Positions 1 to 9,171 of a DNA stretch of 64,000 nucleotides are shown in pieces. The DNA comes from Pontibacter akesuensis. GTDB lineage: Bacteria > Bacteroidota > Bacteroidia > Cytophagales > Hymenobacteraceae. Below the pieces are notes generated by a model. That model searched no databases. It had not been told where the DNA came from and was given only the letters and a program-made list of their open reading frames with translations. The stretch spans positions 2,480,001-2,544,000 of the forward strand of contig NZ_CP014766.1 in NCBI RefSeq assembly GCF_001611675.1, given 5' to 3'. Numbering within the stretch: position 1 is the first letter of the stretch; each line of letters starts with the position of its first letter. Made by a program: the position numbers and the translations under genes.

Positions 1-597
1 GCCGGTGCCCGTGTGATCGTTACTGAAATTGACCCGATCTGCGCCTTGCAGGCTGCCATGGACGGTTTCGCGGTGAAGCGTATGGTGGATGCCATCAAAG
101 AGGCAGACATCGTGGTAACCGCCACTGGTAACAAAGACATCATCGGCGAGCGCGAGTTCCGCTCACTGAAAGACAAAGCCATCGTTTGTAACATCGGCCA
201 CTTCGACAACGAGATCGACATGGCCTGGTTGAACAAGACCTACGGTAATACGAAAGACGTGATTAAGCCACAGGTGGATCTTTACAACATCGAAGGCAAG
301 GATGTGATCGTATTGGCAGAAGGCCGTTTGGTAAACCTTGGTTGCGCCACTGGCCACCCATCGTTCGTAATGTCAAACTCCTTCTCTAACCAGACACTGG
401 CGCAGCTGGAGCTTTGGACAAACACAGATGCTTATGAGAACAAGGTTTATACTTTGCCGAAGCACCTGGATGAGAAAGTAGCCCGCCTGCACCTGTCTAA
501 GATCGGTGTGGAACTGGACGAGCTTTCGCCTGACCAGGCCCGTTACATCGGTGTGGAGGTTGAAGGCCCTTACAAGCCAGAGTATTACAGATACTAA
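1..597 (+). CDS. ahcY: Adenosylhomocysteinase, C-terminal part (5' end outside window)
   Basis: Hydrolyses S-adenosylhomocysteine to adenosine and homocysteine, which keeps SAM-dependent methylation running. The reading frame is open from base 1, so the gene starts upstream. The visible ~198 residues carry the NAD-binding part ([27 protein letters not shown]) and the conserved C-terminus ending YKPEYYRY, where the Lys and Tyr of the family reach the neighbouring subunit's NAD. A strong terminator follows 30 bp after the stop. Confidence 0.96.
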   Translation, partial: AGARVIVTEIDPICALQAAMDGFAVKRMVDAIKEADIVVTATGNKDIIGEREFRSLKDKAIVCNIGHFDNEIDMAWLNKTYGNTKDVIKPQVDLYNIEGKDVIVLAEGRLVNLGCATGHPSFVMSNSFSNQTLAQLELWTNTDAYENKVYTLPKHLDEKVARLHLSKIGVELDELSPDQARYIGVEVEGPYKPEYYRY

Positions 598-627
598 GTA
601 AACCGGGTTCGCCCGCGCAAGTATAAA

Positions 628-665
628 AGAGGCCGGTGCTTTGCAGCACCGGCCTCTTTGTTTTT
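628..665. terminator. Bidirectional rho-independent terminator between ahcY and the LytTR regulator
   Basis: A perfect 13-bp stem (628-640 with 645-657) closes a 4-nt loop. It is followed by TTGTTTTT on the plus strand and, read on the minus strand, by TTTTAT. It can therefore end both ahcY and the convergent kinase/regulator operon. Confidence 0.9.
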
Positions 666-738
666 AAGTATAAGTTCTTTTGTAGTAGCCGTAGTAATCA
701 AATTGCTTCAGTGAAGCAGGTAGGTTAGTAGCAGTCTG

Positions 739-1488
739 TCATATAATGTTGAAGCGTGACATGAGTGTTTTCTTGTAAGACTTTCCGATTGGCACATCGC
801 CTTTGGCGAACACAACCGAGTTTTCCTCCAGCGCGTCGATCTTGTCGAGGTTGGCGATGTAGGAGCGGTGCACGCGCACAAAGTTCTGCGAGGGCAGCTT
901 CTGCTCCATATCCTTGAGTGTGGAGGAGACAAGGTACTTCTGGTCTGCCGTCACGATAAAGGAATAGTTATCATAGGCCTCCACCCACAGAATGTCGCTG
1001 TAGTGCACTTTGATGATGCGGTGCTTTACCTTCACAAAGATGTAGTCGGTGGCCACCTCCTGCTCCTTGTGTTCGGTTTGCTGCGTTCCGTTGCTGCCTT
1101 TCTCCCCTCTGCTGTTAGAGTCGTGCTTGTAGAGCGCGATCTCGATGGCTGAGCGCAGGCTCTTGTCGTCAAAGGGTTTCACCAGGAAGCCATCCGGCTC
1201 CGTTTTCTTCGCACGATCTATGGTGGCAGCATCGGCGTAAGCGGTAAGGTAGATAAACGGGATCTTAAACTCCTGCCGGATGCGCGAGCCGATCTCCACC
1301 CCGTCGGCGTCACCCTTCAGGTTGATATCGAGCAGCACCAGGTCTGGCCGTGTTTCCCGGATCATGTCAATCGTGTCTTCCCCCGTATCTATGGCGCACG
1401 TCTCATATCCCAAATCTTCCAGGCTGGCAGCAAGATCTTCCGCAATGATCACCTCATCTTCTGATATCAGGATTTTGGGTTTTGTCAT
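739..1488 (-). CDS. LytTR-family response regulator
   Basis: Cytoplasmic two-component response regulator of 249 residues. The receiver domain spans ~1-120 with acidic E10/D11, phosphoacceptor D54 (LVLLDINL), T82 and K104 (LVKPF). A short polar linker leads to a LytTR DNA-binding domain at ~146-249 (ILWVEAYDNYSFIV, FVRVHRSYIANL). It starts 30 bp after the stop of the upstream histidine kinase on the same strand, so the two are very likely an operon and a cognate pair. The target genes cannot be read from the sequence. Confidence 0.93.
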   Translation of the reverse strand: MTKPKILISEDEVIIAEDLAASLEDLGYETCAIDTGEDTIDMIRETRPDLVLLDINLKGDADGVEIGSRIRQEFKIPFIYLTAYADAATIDRAKKTEPDGFLVKPFDDKSLRSAIEIALYKHDSNSRGEKGSNGTQQTEHKEQEVATDYIFVKVKHRIIKVHYSDILWVEAYDNYSFIVTADQKYLVSSTLKDMEQKLPSQNFVRVHRSYIANLDKIDALEENSVVFAKGDVPIGKSYKKTLMSRFNII

Positions 1489-1518
1489 AGCATTAGGTTC
1501 ATACGTGAAAAAAATAAT

Positions 1519-4491
1519 TTATGATGGCAAAACAAAATATAATGTTGATTTTGTGCCATGGCTATTGTAAAAATTCATGTGTCCCTCGAGTTTCTTACTC
1601 AACGATTCCACCAGCTTCAGCCCAAAAGAGTGCCCCTGCTGTCGGTGCTGGTAAAAATCCTCGGGAAGGCCGCGGCCATTGTCACTTACGGTCAGGGTAA
1701 ACTGCACTTCATCGTGCCGGGTGAGGACAATGCGCAACACGCCCGCTTCTCCCTGCGGGAAGGCATACTTCAGCGTGTTGGACACTAACTCGTTTACGAT
1801 GAGGCCAAGGGTTATAGCTGTGTCTACGTCTACTTTCGTCTCAGGGATATCCAGCTCCAGCGCCACCCGCTCCATGCTGATGCCATAGGAGGCGTAGAGG
1901 CTCTCGCATATCTCCAGAAAGTAATCTTCCAGGTTTATCTGTTCCAGGTCGTTGTGGCGGTAGAGGCGCTCGTGGAGCAGGGCCATCGACCTTACCCGGC
2001 TGCGCAGCGCCTGCATCACGTCCTTTGCCAGCGGGTCGGGCACGTGGCGCGCCTGCAGGTTCAGCATGCTCATCACAATCTGCAGGTTGTTCTTAACGCG
2101 GTGGTGTATTTCCTGGAGTAGGATCTCCTTCTCGCGGTTCTGGCGCTCCAGCAGCCGGGTGCGGTGGTCTACTTTCATCTCCAGCAGCGTGTTCATTTTT
2201 ACCAGGCTGCGCTCGCGCAGGTGCACCACGCTAAGTATGGCCCCGGCAATTACCACCAGCAGCACGCCTATAAACCACTCGCGGCGCCAGATGGGCGGCA
2301 CAATCGCAAACTCGTAGGAGAGCGGCTGCTCTGTCCAGTAGCCCTCGTTGTTCTGGGCCAGCAGCTCAAATTTATACTTGCCCGGCGAGAGGTTGGCGTA
2401 GGTGGTAAACGAGCGGCTGGTAGCCGGCGACCAGGAGTCCTCGTAACCGGCCAGCCTATACTTGTACCGGACCTGCTCCGGCCCCGACAGGCAGATGGCG
2501 TGAAAGTTAAAGGACAGGTGATTTTGGGTATGCGGCAGCCTTAGCGTTTCAGGCAAGCCGGTCAGGCTGTCCAGTGGGTAGCCGAGCTCCTCCCAGTCGG
2601 TGGGCCTGGAATAAAGCATCACATCCGTCAGCATTACTTTGGGGTGCTGCGTGTTGGGGTGGTCGAGGTGGGGCAGGTATTGAGTAAGGCCTTTGGTGGT
2701 GCCAAACCAGATGGAACTGTCCCTGGCCTGCACGATGGCGTTGTCGCATACTTCCAAACCCCGAAACCCGCTGTTGGCGGTGTAGCTGCGGTAGCTGAAT
2801 TTGCCCTCCCGGAGAAGTATGGGCAAGCTTACTTTCAGCACATCACGGTTCGTGGCCACCCACAGGTTGTCGGAGGCATCCGCGAAAACTGTTTTGATGG
2901 CCTCGTTCGGCAGCCCCTGTTCCGTGGTGAAAAGCTTCGCTTGCCGGCCCTGCAACAACAACAAGCCCTGGTTAAAGGCGGCAAAGTATAAATTCCCCTT
3001 TGTGTCTTCTGTGATGGAGCTAATCTCCCTAACGTTTAAGTTCGTGCGCACCTTTACCACCTGACCTTCCCTTACCTGGAACACACCCTTGTCAGCACCC
3101 ACCCATAGGCGGCCTTTGGTATCGCGGTAAATAGTTTTCGCCTTGATGGGGCCTTCTGTGGCCGGGAGTAGCTGGAGTGAGTCGCCGTGCAAGGTGGCAA
3201 TGCCAGCCGCAGTGGCAAAGAAGACGCCGCCTGCGGGGCCGGTGGCCGCCTGGTACACATCGGGCAATGCTCGGGGGGAGGGGTGGGCGTAATGTGTGCT
3301 GCCATTTGGGGTTAGCCGCCAAACCCCGTTGCTGCTGCAAACCCACAGTTGCTCCTTGTCGGGCAGCAGGCTGTAAATAGTAGTGCCACGTGGCCACGGC
3401 TGCGCGTCGGTCCAATCCGGGCGCTGCTGCCTCATTCTGGCAAAGTCGCCTTCGTCTGTTCCCAGCAGCAGCGTGCCGTTGCTGTCCTGGGCAAGTGCCG
3501 TGATGCGTGGCTCCGCCAAACCCGTGAAGTCGAAGAAATGCACAAACCACGGCGTCTTGTACTGCTGCAGACCGTAGCCGCTGGTGCCGATCCAAATGTT
3601 ATTCTCCATGTCGGTGGCCAGGGCGGTGATCCGGTTGGTGCGCAGGCCGTTGCGCCGGGTCAGGTGCTCGAAAGATTTTCCGTCATACTTCAGGAGCCCG
3701 TTTCGCTGCAGGCCTATCCACAAGGTGGCGGTGTTGTCGAGCGTGAAGCTCGTGATGTGGCTGTAGGCCAGGGATTCTGGCAGCGGGATTCTGCGCACCT
3801 TGTTTTGTGTGAGCTGCGCAAGGCCCGCCGTGGTGCCTATCCATACTCCGGCATCAGCCTGTGGCAGCAGGGCAGTTACATGGTTGCTGGGCAGTTCGCT
3901 GTTTTCGGTTGTGAGATGCAGGAGCTTGCCTTTGCTAACCCTGTACAAACCGCTTTTTTCGGTGCCTGCCAACATTGCTCCGGAAGGCGTATGTGCAATA
4001 GAAGTATAGCTTCCCTCCGGAAGCGCAGTGTACTTCTGCATGCGGTTTCCGGACAGAAAAAAGACGCCAGTGTTGGAGGCGACCCATATTCTGCCGGTTT
4101 TATCCTCCGAAACGCTCTGTATACTTTCAGCCTGCAGCCCTTGCGCCGCACCGTAGGGTATAAAATCCGAGCCGTTAAAGCGCAGCAGTCCTGCATCCGT
4201 TGTTCCGATCCAGAGGTGCTGCTGGCTGTCCAGGAAAAGCGTAGATATGTTGTGGCTGCTTAGGCCGTCTTCTTTGGTGTAGGTAACGAAATCGGTGCCG
4301 TTAAAGCGGCTAAGTCCGGCGCGGGTGGCCAGCCACAGGTAACCCTGCTGGTCCTGCTGTATGGCCATGACCTCCGACTGTGGCAAACCCTGCTCCAGCG
4401 TCCAGTTTCGGATATTGTACTGCTGCGCCAGCGCAGGTACTGCGGCAGCCAGGTACAGGCACAAAACTATCAAGATGCGTGGGCAATGCAT
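1519..4491 (-). CDS. Beta-propeller sensor histidine kinase (Reg_prop / Y_Y_Y / HisKA_2)
   Basis: Large membrane sensor kinase of 990 residues. A signal peptide covers ~1-22. A periplasmic region carries repeated two-component propeller units (LWIGTxxGLxxF type) to ~residue 620. A Y_Y_Y-like Ig domain follows (FHAICLSGPEQVRYKYRL), then one membrane segment at ~739-758 and a short coiled coil. The kinase core is of HisKA_2 type with HHRVKNNLQ (His ~797 the likely phospho-acceptor), N-box NELVSN (~900), DNGRG (~938) and GLKLVESL. It has no fused receiver or AraC domain, so it signals to the LytTR regulator encoded just downstream. The ligand is unknown; propeller sensors of Bacteroidota often sense polysaccharide fragments. 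Confidence 0.92.
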   Translation of the reverse strand: MHCPRILIVLCLYLAAAVPALAQQYNIRNWTLEQGLPQSEVMAIQQDQQGYLWLATRAGLSRFNGTDFVTYTKEDGLSSHNISTLFLDSQQHLWIGTTDAGLLRFNGSDFIPYGAAQGLQAESIQSVSEDKTGRIWVASNTGVFFLSGNRMQKYTALPEGSYTSIAHTPSGAMLAGTEKSGLYRVSKGKLLHLTTENSELPSNHVTALLPQADAGVWIGTTAGLAQLTQNKVRRIPLPESLAYSHITSFTLDNTATLWIGLQRNGLLKYDGKSFEHLTRRNGLRTNRITALATDMENNIWIGTSGYGLQQYKTPWFVHFFDFTGLAEPRITALAQDSNGTLLLGTDEGDFARMRQQRPDWTDAQPWPRGTTIYSLLPDKEQLWVCSSNGVWRLTPNGSTHYAHPSPRALPDVYQAATGPAGGVFFATAAGIATLHGDSLQLLPATEGPIKAKTIYRDTKGRLWVGADKGVFQVREGQVVKVRTNLNVREISSITEDTKGNLYFAAFNQGLLLLQGRQAKLFTTEQGLPNEAIKTVFADASDNLWVATNRDVLKVSLPILLREGKFSYRSYTANSGFRGLEVCDNAIVQARDSSIWFGTTKGLTQYLPHLDHPNTQHPKVMLTDVMLYSRPTDWEELGYPLDSLTGLPETLRLPHTQNHLSFNFHAICLSGPEQVRYKYRLAGYEDSWSPATSRSFTTYANLSPGKYKFELLAQNNEGYWTEQPLSYEFAIVPPIWRREWFIGVLLVVIAGAILSVVHLRERSLVKMNTLLEMKVDHRTRLLERQNREKEILLQEIHHRVKNNLQIVMSMLNLQARHVPDPLAKDVMQALRSRVRSMALLHERLYRHNDLEQINLEDYFLEICESLYASYGISMERVALELDIPETKVDVDTAITLGLIVNELVSNTLKYAFPQGEAGVLRIVLTRHDEVQFTLTVSDNGRGLPEDFYQHRQQGHSFGLKLVESLSKKLEGHMNFYNSHGTKSTLYFVLPS

Positions 4492-4841
4492 GTAAGGCTT
4501 CCTGGTTTACTTTCGGCAGTGGGCATCCTCTACGATAGGGCTGGCACGAAAGCGGTTACGTATGCATTTACTTACGGGTGCACCTGCAAAAAGTATAAAT
4601 GAAATGGTTGCGGGTTTTTAGTGGGTAAACATCAACTCGTTGTAAAGCTATATAGATTAGGGGTTGCCTGCCGTGTTTCCTTTCCTTAGCCGTAGCTTGG
4701 CTGCGCCTGCGAAACACACCACGCACCTGCTTCCGGCACAGCGGTGGCCAAGCCACCGGTCATCCAAAAGCAGCGCGTACTTATAATTTTGGCATAAATA
4801 AACGATCTTTGTGCAGCTCATTGAAAAGAGCGGGATAATCT
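4492..4841. other. Divergent intergenic region between kinase and glycosyltransferase
   Basis: 350 bp with no convincing gene. It must hold the kinase promoter (minus) and the glycosyltransferase promoter (plus). It contains a 7-bp hairpin at 4742-4758 (loop CAA), one copy of the AAGTATA word near 4591, and the -7 element listed separately. Short reading frames here lack any recognisable protein pattern. Confidence 0.5.
4784..4791 (+). promoter_or_regulatory. Bacteroidota-type -7 element upstream of glycosyltransferase
   Basis: TAATTTTG fits the TAnnTTTG consensus, 50 bp before the ATG at 4842. No clear TTTG lies 19 bp upstream, so this is a half-supported promoter. Confidence 0.45.
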
Positions 4842-5618
4842 ATGGAAGTCAAGCTGTCAGTAACCATCATCACCTTTAACGAGGAGCAGAACATAGGGCG
4901 CTGCCTGAAATCGGTGGAGGGGATAGCCGATGAGGTGATTGTTGTGGATTCCCTTTCCATTGACCGGACAAAGGAAATCTGCTTAGCGCATGGGGTAAAG
5001 TTTATCGAAAATCCTTTTAAGGGGATGATAGACCAAAAGTCGTTTGCCTTGGAGCAGGCAACGCACAAGCATGTGCTGGCGCTGGATGCGGATGAGTCGC
5101 TGACGGAGGAACTGCGGCAGTCGGTACTGGCGGCCAAGCGCAACTGGGCGGCCGATGGTTACCTGCTGAACCGGCTTACCAACTACCGGGGCGAGTGGAT
5201 CAGGCACTCGGGCTGGTATCCTGACCGTAAATTAAGGTTGTTCGACAAAACCAAGGCGGCTTGGGGTGGGCAAAACCCGCACGACCGGGTTATACCCGTG
5301 GAGGGTGCCAAGATCAAAAAGCTGAAGGGCGACATGCTGCATTACTTCAGCTATAACGTGAAAGAGCACCTCGACCAGATAAACAGGTACACGGAGGTAT
5401 TTAAGGAGGAGATGGTGAAAAAGGGAAAGAAAACGTCGCTGCTGGCTATACTTGTAAAGCCGCCATTCCGCTTCTTCCGGACATACTTTATCAAGCTGGG
5501 TTTTCTGGATGGCTTCAACGGCTTTTTCATCGCTGTGCTTTCCGGGTTCACTGTGTTCCTGAAGTATGCCAAACTGTACCTGGCTTACAAAGACACACCT
5601 TCCGACAGGCCATCCTAA
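4842..5618 (+). CDS. Family-2 glycosyltransferase (WaaE/KdtX-like)
   Basis: GT-A fold sugar transferase of 258 residues, probably acting at the inner face of the cytoplasmic membrane in LPS or surface glycan assembly. It shows the N-terminal VTIITFNEEQNIGRC nucleotide-sugar motif, EVIVVDSLS, and the metal-binding DAD at residues 82-84 (LALDADESL). The GWYPDRKLRLF and PHDRV segments are typical of the WaaE-like subgroup. Hydrophobic C-terminal segments (~205-250) could hold it at the membrane. A second family-2 transferase starts 66 bp downstream, so the two probably form one unit. Acceptor and donor are not known. Confidence 0.88.
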   Translation: MEVKLSVTIITFNEEQNIGRCLKSVEGIADEVIVVDSLSIDRTKEICLAHGVKFIENPFKGMIDQKSFALEQATHKHVLALDADESLTEELRQSVLAAKRNWAADGYLLNRLTNYRGEWIRHSGWYPDRKLRLFDKTKAAWGGQNPHDRVIPVEGAKIKKLKGDMLHYFSYNVKEHLDQINRYTEVFKEEMVKKGKKTSLLAILVKPPFRFFRTYFIKLGFLDGFNGFFIAVLSGFTVFLKYAKLYLAYKDTPSDRPS

Positions 5619-5684
5619 GTATAAGAGCAGGTCTCTTAGCAGCCATTCATGCTTCAACACAAACACCAGCTTTAAAAAACTCCT

Positions 5685-6671
5685 ATGGTAACCGGAATTT
5701 CTGTTGTCATCCCGAATTATAACGGCGTACACTTGTTCAAAGAAACACTGCCTACGGTGGTGGAGGCGCTGGCACACGTCGACAAGCCCACAGAACTGAT
5801 TGTGGTGGATGATTGCTCCACGGATGACTCTATCGCGTACCTGCAGGCAAACTACCCGCAAATCAGGATACTTCGCAACGAGGTAAACGGCGGTTTCTCA
5901 GTTACGGCAAACCACGGCATCCGGAAAGCAAGTTTTGACAAGGTGCTGCTGCTGAACAGCGACGTGAAGCTAACGCCACACTACTTTGCCAACCAGTACA
6001 AATACTTCTCCCGGCCGGATACCTTTGGGGTGATGGGGCGGATAGTGGGCTGGCATGATGAAAAGATTCAGGACGGCGCCAAGTTTCCGTCTTTCCACGG
6101 CAGCAAGATCAAGACAACCGGTAATTACCTGCTCCAGGACGAGCGGCAGATGGAGGATGGCTTGTACTCGATGTACTTATCGGGTGCCAACGCCTTTATA
6201 GATAAGGAGAAATTCCTGCTCATCGGTGGGTTTGATGAGATCTTTTCACCATTTTATGTGGAAGACTACGAGCTGTCGCTGAGGGCGTGGCGGCTGGGTT
6301 TTAAATGCTACTATGACTATTCGAGCGTATGCCGCCACCAGGTTTCTTCCTCCATTAAATCAAAGAGCAAGAAAAAGTACGTCAGCACCATGTACGACCG
6401 CAACAAGATGTTTCTGCACGCCATCCACCTGGAGGGTACCAGCCGTTACCTGTGGTTTCTGCAGCTGCTGCCTGAGGCACTGATCCGGGTGCTTACCTTC
6501 CGCTGGCATTACCTGAGGTCGCTTTCGCTGTTCATGGCCTCCTATAACCGGGTGCGGGAGTCGCGGCAGGCGTTCAAGAAAACAGCCAAAAAAGTAGGTA
6601 AACGTTTGAGTGTGAAAGACGTGACTTCTTTTATACTTGGCAAGATGAAGGGAGACATTATCCGGCTCTGA
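5685..6671 (+). CDS. Family-2 glycosyltransferase (rhamnosyltransferase-like)
   Basis: 328-residue GT-A transferase. It has ISVVIPNYNG at the start, VVDDCSTDDS, LRNEVNGGFSVTANHGI (the N-x-GF-x-x-x-N pattern of rhamnosyl/galactosyl transferases) and LLLNSDVKL with the metal-binding SD at 92-93. GGFDEIFSPFYVEDYELSLRAW follows and supplies the catalytic ED-x-x-L motif. It lies 66 bp after the first transferase on the same strand. The likely role is surface polysaccharide or LPS synthesis; the substrate cannot be assigned. Confidence 0.88.
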   Translation: MVTGISVVIPNYNGVHLFKETLPTVVEALAHVDKPTELIVVDDCSTDDSIAYLQANYPQIRILRNEVNGGFSVTANHGIRKASFDKVLLLNSDVKLTPHYFANQYKYFSRPDTFGVMGRIVGWHDEKIQDGAKFPSFHGSKIKTTGNYLLQDERQMEDGLYSMYLSGANAFIDKEKFLLIGGFDEIFSPFYVEDYELSLRAWRLGFKCYYDYSSVCRHQVSSSIKSKSKKKYVSTMYDRNKMFLHAIHLEGTSRYLWFLQLLPEALIRVLTFRWHYLRSLSLFMASYNRVRESRQAFKKTAKKVGKRLSVKDVTSFILGKMKGDIIRL

Positions 6672-7060
6672 CCAGGCGCCGGAAGTATTTTTCTGTTTTA
6701 GAAGATGCTGTTGCCGCTGCTCCCTAAGGCCAAGGCAAGTACAGAAAGTTATAAACTGCCCCTGCGTTGGCACTTGAAGTCCTTCGCCATCAGGTAGTTT
6801 GTTGCCCCACTGCTCAAGCGGGGCGGCAATTTAGGGCAACTGGTTGTGGGGCAGGCGGGGCAGAAGTATAAAAAAGTGCTTTTCCCCTCTAATTTGATGA
6901 ATGCCGTATACTATAGCTGCGCTGAAAGACAGTGGCTGTAAGAGATATGCGGTTTGTGTTGCAACCCAAACCGTGCTACTACGGTATGTAATTAAAATTC
7001 CTATATTTGCACCTACACGCGATAGAGGACTTTTATAAAGTACAAAATCCATAAGTATAG
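6672..7060. other. Intergenic region upstream of ECF sigma factor
   Basis: 389 bp without a supported gene. Minus-strand frames here show no domain pattern. It contains AAGTATA copies near 6867 and 7052 and the -7 element at 7002-7009. No clear terminator was seen after the glycosyltransferase. Confidence 0.5.
7002..7009 (+). promoter_or_regulatory. -7 element of the ECF sigma/anti-sigma/gmk/nadD operon
   Basis: TATATTTG matches TAnnTTTG, 52 bp before the sigma-factor ATG. A matching -33 TTTG at the expected spacing is not evident. Being of housekeeping type, it suggests constitutive basal transcription. Confidence 0.6.
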
Positions 7061-7654
7061 ATGAGCGAGCAACAGGGTAAACAACTAAGTAAAGAGGAGA
7101 AAGACGCGCGGTTTGAGGCCGAATTGCTTCCTGTGCTCGATCCTCTGTACAATTTTGCCTACAGACTCACCCTCGACGAAGACGATGCCAACGACCTGGT
7201 GCAGGAAACCTATCTGAAGGCTTACCGCTTTTTTGACTACTTCGAACAAGGAACTAATGCAAAAGCATGGCTGTTCCGAATCCTGAAGAACTCCTTCATT
7301 AATGAGTTTAGAAAAAAGAGCAAACAGCCTGCAAAAGTAGACTACAGCGAGGTTGAAGGGTATTATAACACCGACGACGTAGAAGGGGAGGGCGGCGTGG
7401 CCACCACGACAGACATGCGCACCGAAAGTGTGCAGGATTTGATCGGGGATGAAGTAGCCAGTGCACTCAATGCCCTGCCCATCGACTTCAGAACGGTGAT
7501 TATACTTTGTGATCTGGAAGGCTTTACGTACGAGGAAATGGCCAAGATTCTGGACATCCCCATCGGAACTGTACGCTCTAGGCTGCACCGTGCCCGAAAC
7601 TCTTTGAAGGAGAAGTTGGAAAAGTATGCGAAAAGCATGGGTTATAATAGTTAG
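7061..7654 (+). CDS. ECF-type RNA polymerase sigma factor
   Basis: 197-residue group IV sigma factor. Region 2 lies at ~25-90 (DLVQETYLKAYRFF, NAKAWLFRILKNSFINE). An acidic linker follows, then region 4 at ~135-188 (ALPIDFRTVIILCDLEGFTYEEMA, IGTVRSRLHRAR) with the helix-turn-helix that reads the -35 element. No region 1.1 or 3 is present. A small HxxxCxxC anti-sigma follows after 25 bp, then gmk and nadD. The association with a soluble zinc anti-sigma suggests redox or zinc-linked control, by analogy with RsrA-type pairs. Confidence 0.94.
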   Translation: MSEQQGKQLSKEEKDARFEAELLPVLDPLYNFAYRLTLDEDDANDLVQETYLKAYRFFDYFEQGTNAKAWLFRILKNSFINEFRKKSKQPAKVDYSEVEGYYNTDDVEGEGGVATTTDMRTESVQDLIGDEVASALNALPIDFRTVIILCDLEGFTYEEMAKILDIPIGTVRSRLHRARNSLKEKLEKYAKSMGYNS

Positions 7655-7679
7655 AGGGAATTTTTAGAGTTTAGCCAAG

Positions 7680-7961
7680 ATGGAACCAAAATTTACAGAA
7701 GCATACCAGGAAGCACCTGAAGAAGCGCAAACCGCAAACTGCGAGCGCACAGCACACATGCTGGACATGATCATTGATGGGGAGGCCACTCCCGAAGATC
7801 AGCAGTTCTTTAACAGCCACATCGAAGAGTGTGTCAGTTGCTTCGAAAGCCATCAAAAGCAAAAACTCCTCAAAGGCCTTATCAGCGGCCATCTACAGCG
7901 TGTGATTGTGCCGGAAAGCCTGGCCCATTCCATCAAAGTGAAGATACAAGAAACGGTATAA
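7680..7961 (+). CDS. Small zinc-binding anti-sigma factor (ZAS-type)
   Basis: 93-residue soluble protein without a membrane segment. It carries the ZAS signature H47-x3-C51-x2-C54 (SHIEECVSC), with a further Cys21 before it as possible fourth ligand, and the short helix MLDMIIDGEATPED seen in zf-HC2-like anti-sigmas. It lies 25 bp after the ECF sigma gene and should bind and hold that sigma in the cytoplasm. ZAS proteins of this form often release sigma when the Cys pair is oxidised; that is family knowledge and is not shown here. Confidence 0.85.
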   Translation: MEPKFTEAYQEAPEEAQTANCERTAHMLDMIIDGEATPEDQQFFNSHIEECVSCFESHQKQKLLKGLISGHLQRVIVPESLAHSIKVKIQETV

Positions 7962-7968
7962 CCCCCTA

Positions 7969-8553
7969 ATGCAAGGCAAGATTATCATTTTCTCGGCTCC
8001 CTCAGGTGCCGGTAAAACCACTATTGTAAAACACCTGCTCAGCGTAAACCCCTTGCTGAGCTTCTCTATCTCGGCCTGCACCCGCGACAAACGCGGCCGC
8101 ACCGAGGAAAACGGAAAAGACTACTACTTTATCACCCCCGAGGAATTCAAGCAGAAGATTGGGAACGATGAGTTTGTGGAGTGGGAGGAAGTGTATGAAG
8201 GCGCCTTCTACGGCACGCTGAAGTCCGAAATAGAACGCATCTGGAAAAGCGGCAAGCACGTGGTGCTGGATGTGGACGTAAAGGGCGGCCTAAGCGTGAA
8301 GCATTTCTACAAAGAGCGGGCGCTGGCCATTTTCGTGAAGCCCCCGTCTATCGACGAGCTGGCGAACCGCCTCACTGCCCGCAACACGGACTCGGCCTCC
8401 AGCATCAGCAGCCGCGTGTTCAAGGCTAAGTTCGAGATGGGCTTTGAGGATCAGTTCGACCGCGTAATTGTGAACGACGACCTGACCCAGGCCTGCGCCG
8501 AAGCTGAGAAGCTTGTAAACCAATTCATTCAGGCAGAACCATCCATCGTATGA
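7969..8553 (+). CDS. gmk: Guanylate kinase
   Basis: Phosphorylates GMP to GDP with ATP in the cytoplasm. 194 residues, normal for the family. P-loop SAPSGAGKT (9-17), GMP-binding SISACTRDKRGRTEENGKDY, FVEWEEVYEGAFYGT, and lid-region Arg residues near RVFKAKFEM. It starts 7 bp after the anti-sigma gene and its TGA overlaps the nadD start by 4 bp (ATGA), so it is translationally coupled in the ECF operon. Confidence 0.97.
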   Translation: MQGKIIIFSAPSGAGKTTIVKHLLSVNPLLSFSISACTRDKRGRTEENGKDYYFITPEEFKQKIGNDEFVEWEEVYEGAFYGTLKSEIERIWKSGKHVVLDVDVKGGLSVKHFYKERALAIFVKPPSIDELANRLTARNTDSASSISSRVFKAKFEMGFEDQFDRVIVNDDLTQACAEAEKLVNQFIQAEPSIV

Positions 8554-9122
8554 AGGTAGGGCTACTCTTTGGCTCCTTCAACCCCATCCACACCGGGCAC
8601 CTTATACTTGCCAACTTCATGGCCACCAACACCGACCTCGATACGGTGTGGCTGATCGTGTCGCCGCAGAATCCATTTAAGCCCAGCAACACGCTGGTGC
8701 ACGAATTCGACCGGCTGCAGATGGTAACGCTGGCTATCGGCGATAACGCGAACCTGGGGGTGTCGAACATTGAGTTCAGCATGCCCAAGCCGAGTTATAC
8801 CATCGATACGCTGACGTACCTGCAGGAGAAGTACCCGAGCTATGAGTTTGTGCTGCTGATGGGGGAGGACAACCTGCCGCTGTTCCCGAAGTGGAAAAAT
8901 GCCGACAAGATTCTGGAATACCACAAAGTATACGTGTATCCGCGCTCCGGCTCCATCACTACAGAGTTGCCCGAGATGTCGAATGTCACGTTTGTGAAAG
9001 CACCCATACTTGACATTTCGGCAACCTTTATCCGACAATGCATCCGGGAGGAGAAAAGTATAAAGTACCTCGTGCCCGATGCCGTGGCCGAGTACATCCA
9101 GGTGCATAAGCTGTATCAGTAG
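8550..9122 (+). CDS. nadD: Nicotinate-nucleotide adenylyltransferase
   Basis: Transfers AMP from ATP to nicotinate mononucleotide to make deamido-NAD in NAD synthesis. 190 residues with the nucleotidyltransferase motif GSFNPIHTGH (8-17), LMGEDNLPLFPKW, and the C-terminal ISATFIR motif. The start overlaps the gmk stop by 4 bp (ATGA). A bidirectional hairpin terminator lies 50 bp downstream. Confidence 0.96.
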   Translation: MKVGLLFGSFNPIHTGHLILANFMATNTDLDTVWLIVSPQNPFKPSNTLVHEFDRLQMVTLAIGDNANLGVSNIEFSMPKPSYTIDTLTYLQEKYPSYEFVLLMGEDNLPLFPKWKNADKILEYHKVYVYPRSGSITTELPEMSNVTFVKAPILDISATFIRQCIREEKSIKYLVPDAVAEYIQVHKLYQ

Positions 9123-9171
9123 CTTTGACAAAGGAGCTTTGTGACAAGAGACAAAAGACACAATATTCACT

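Noticed and set aside
3349..4263. 304-codon plus-strand frame opposite the histidine kinase
   Set aside because: It is antisense to the propeller region, has no domain pattern and reflects the GC-rich third-position bias of the real gene.
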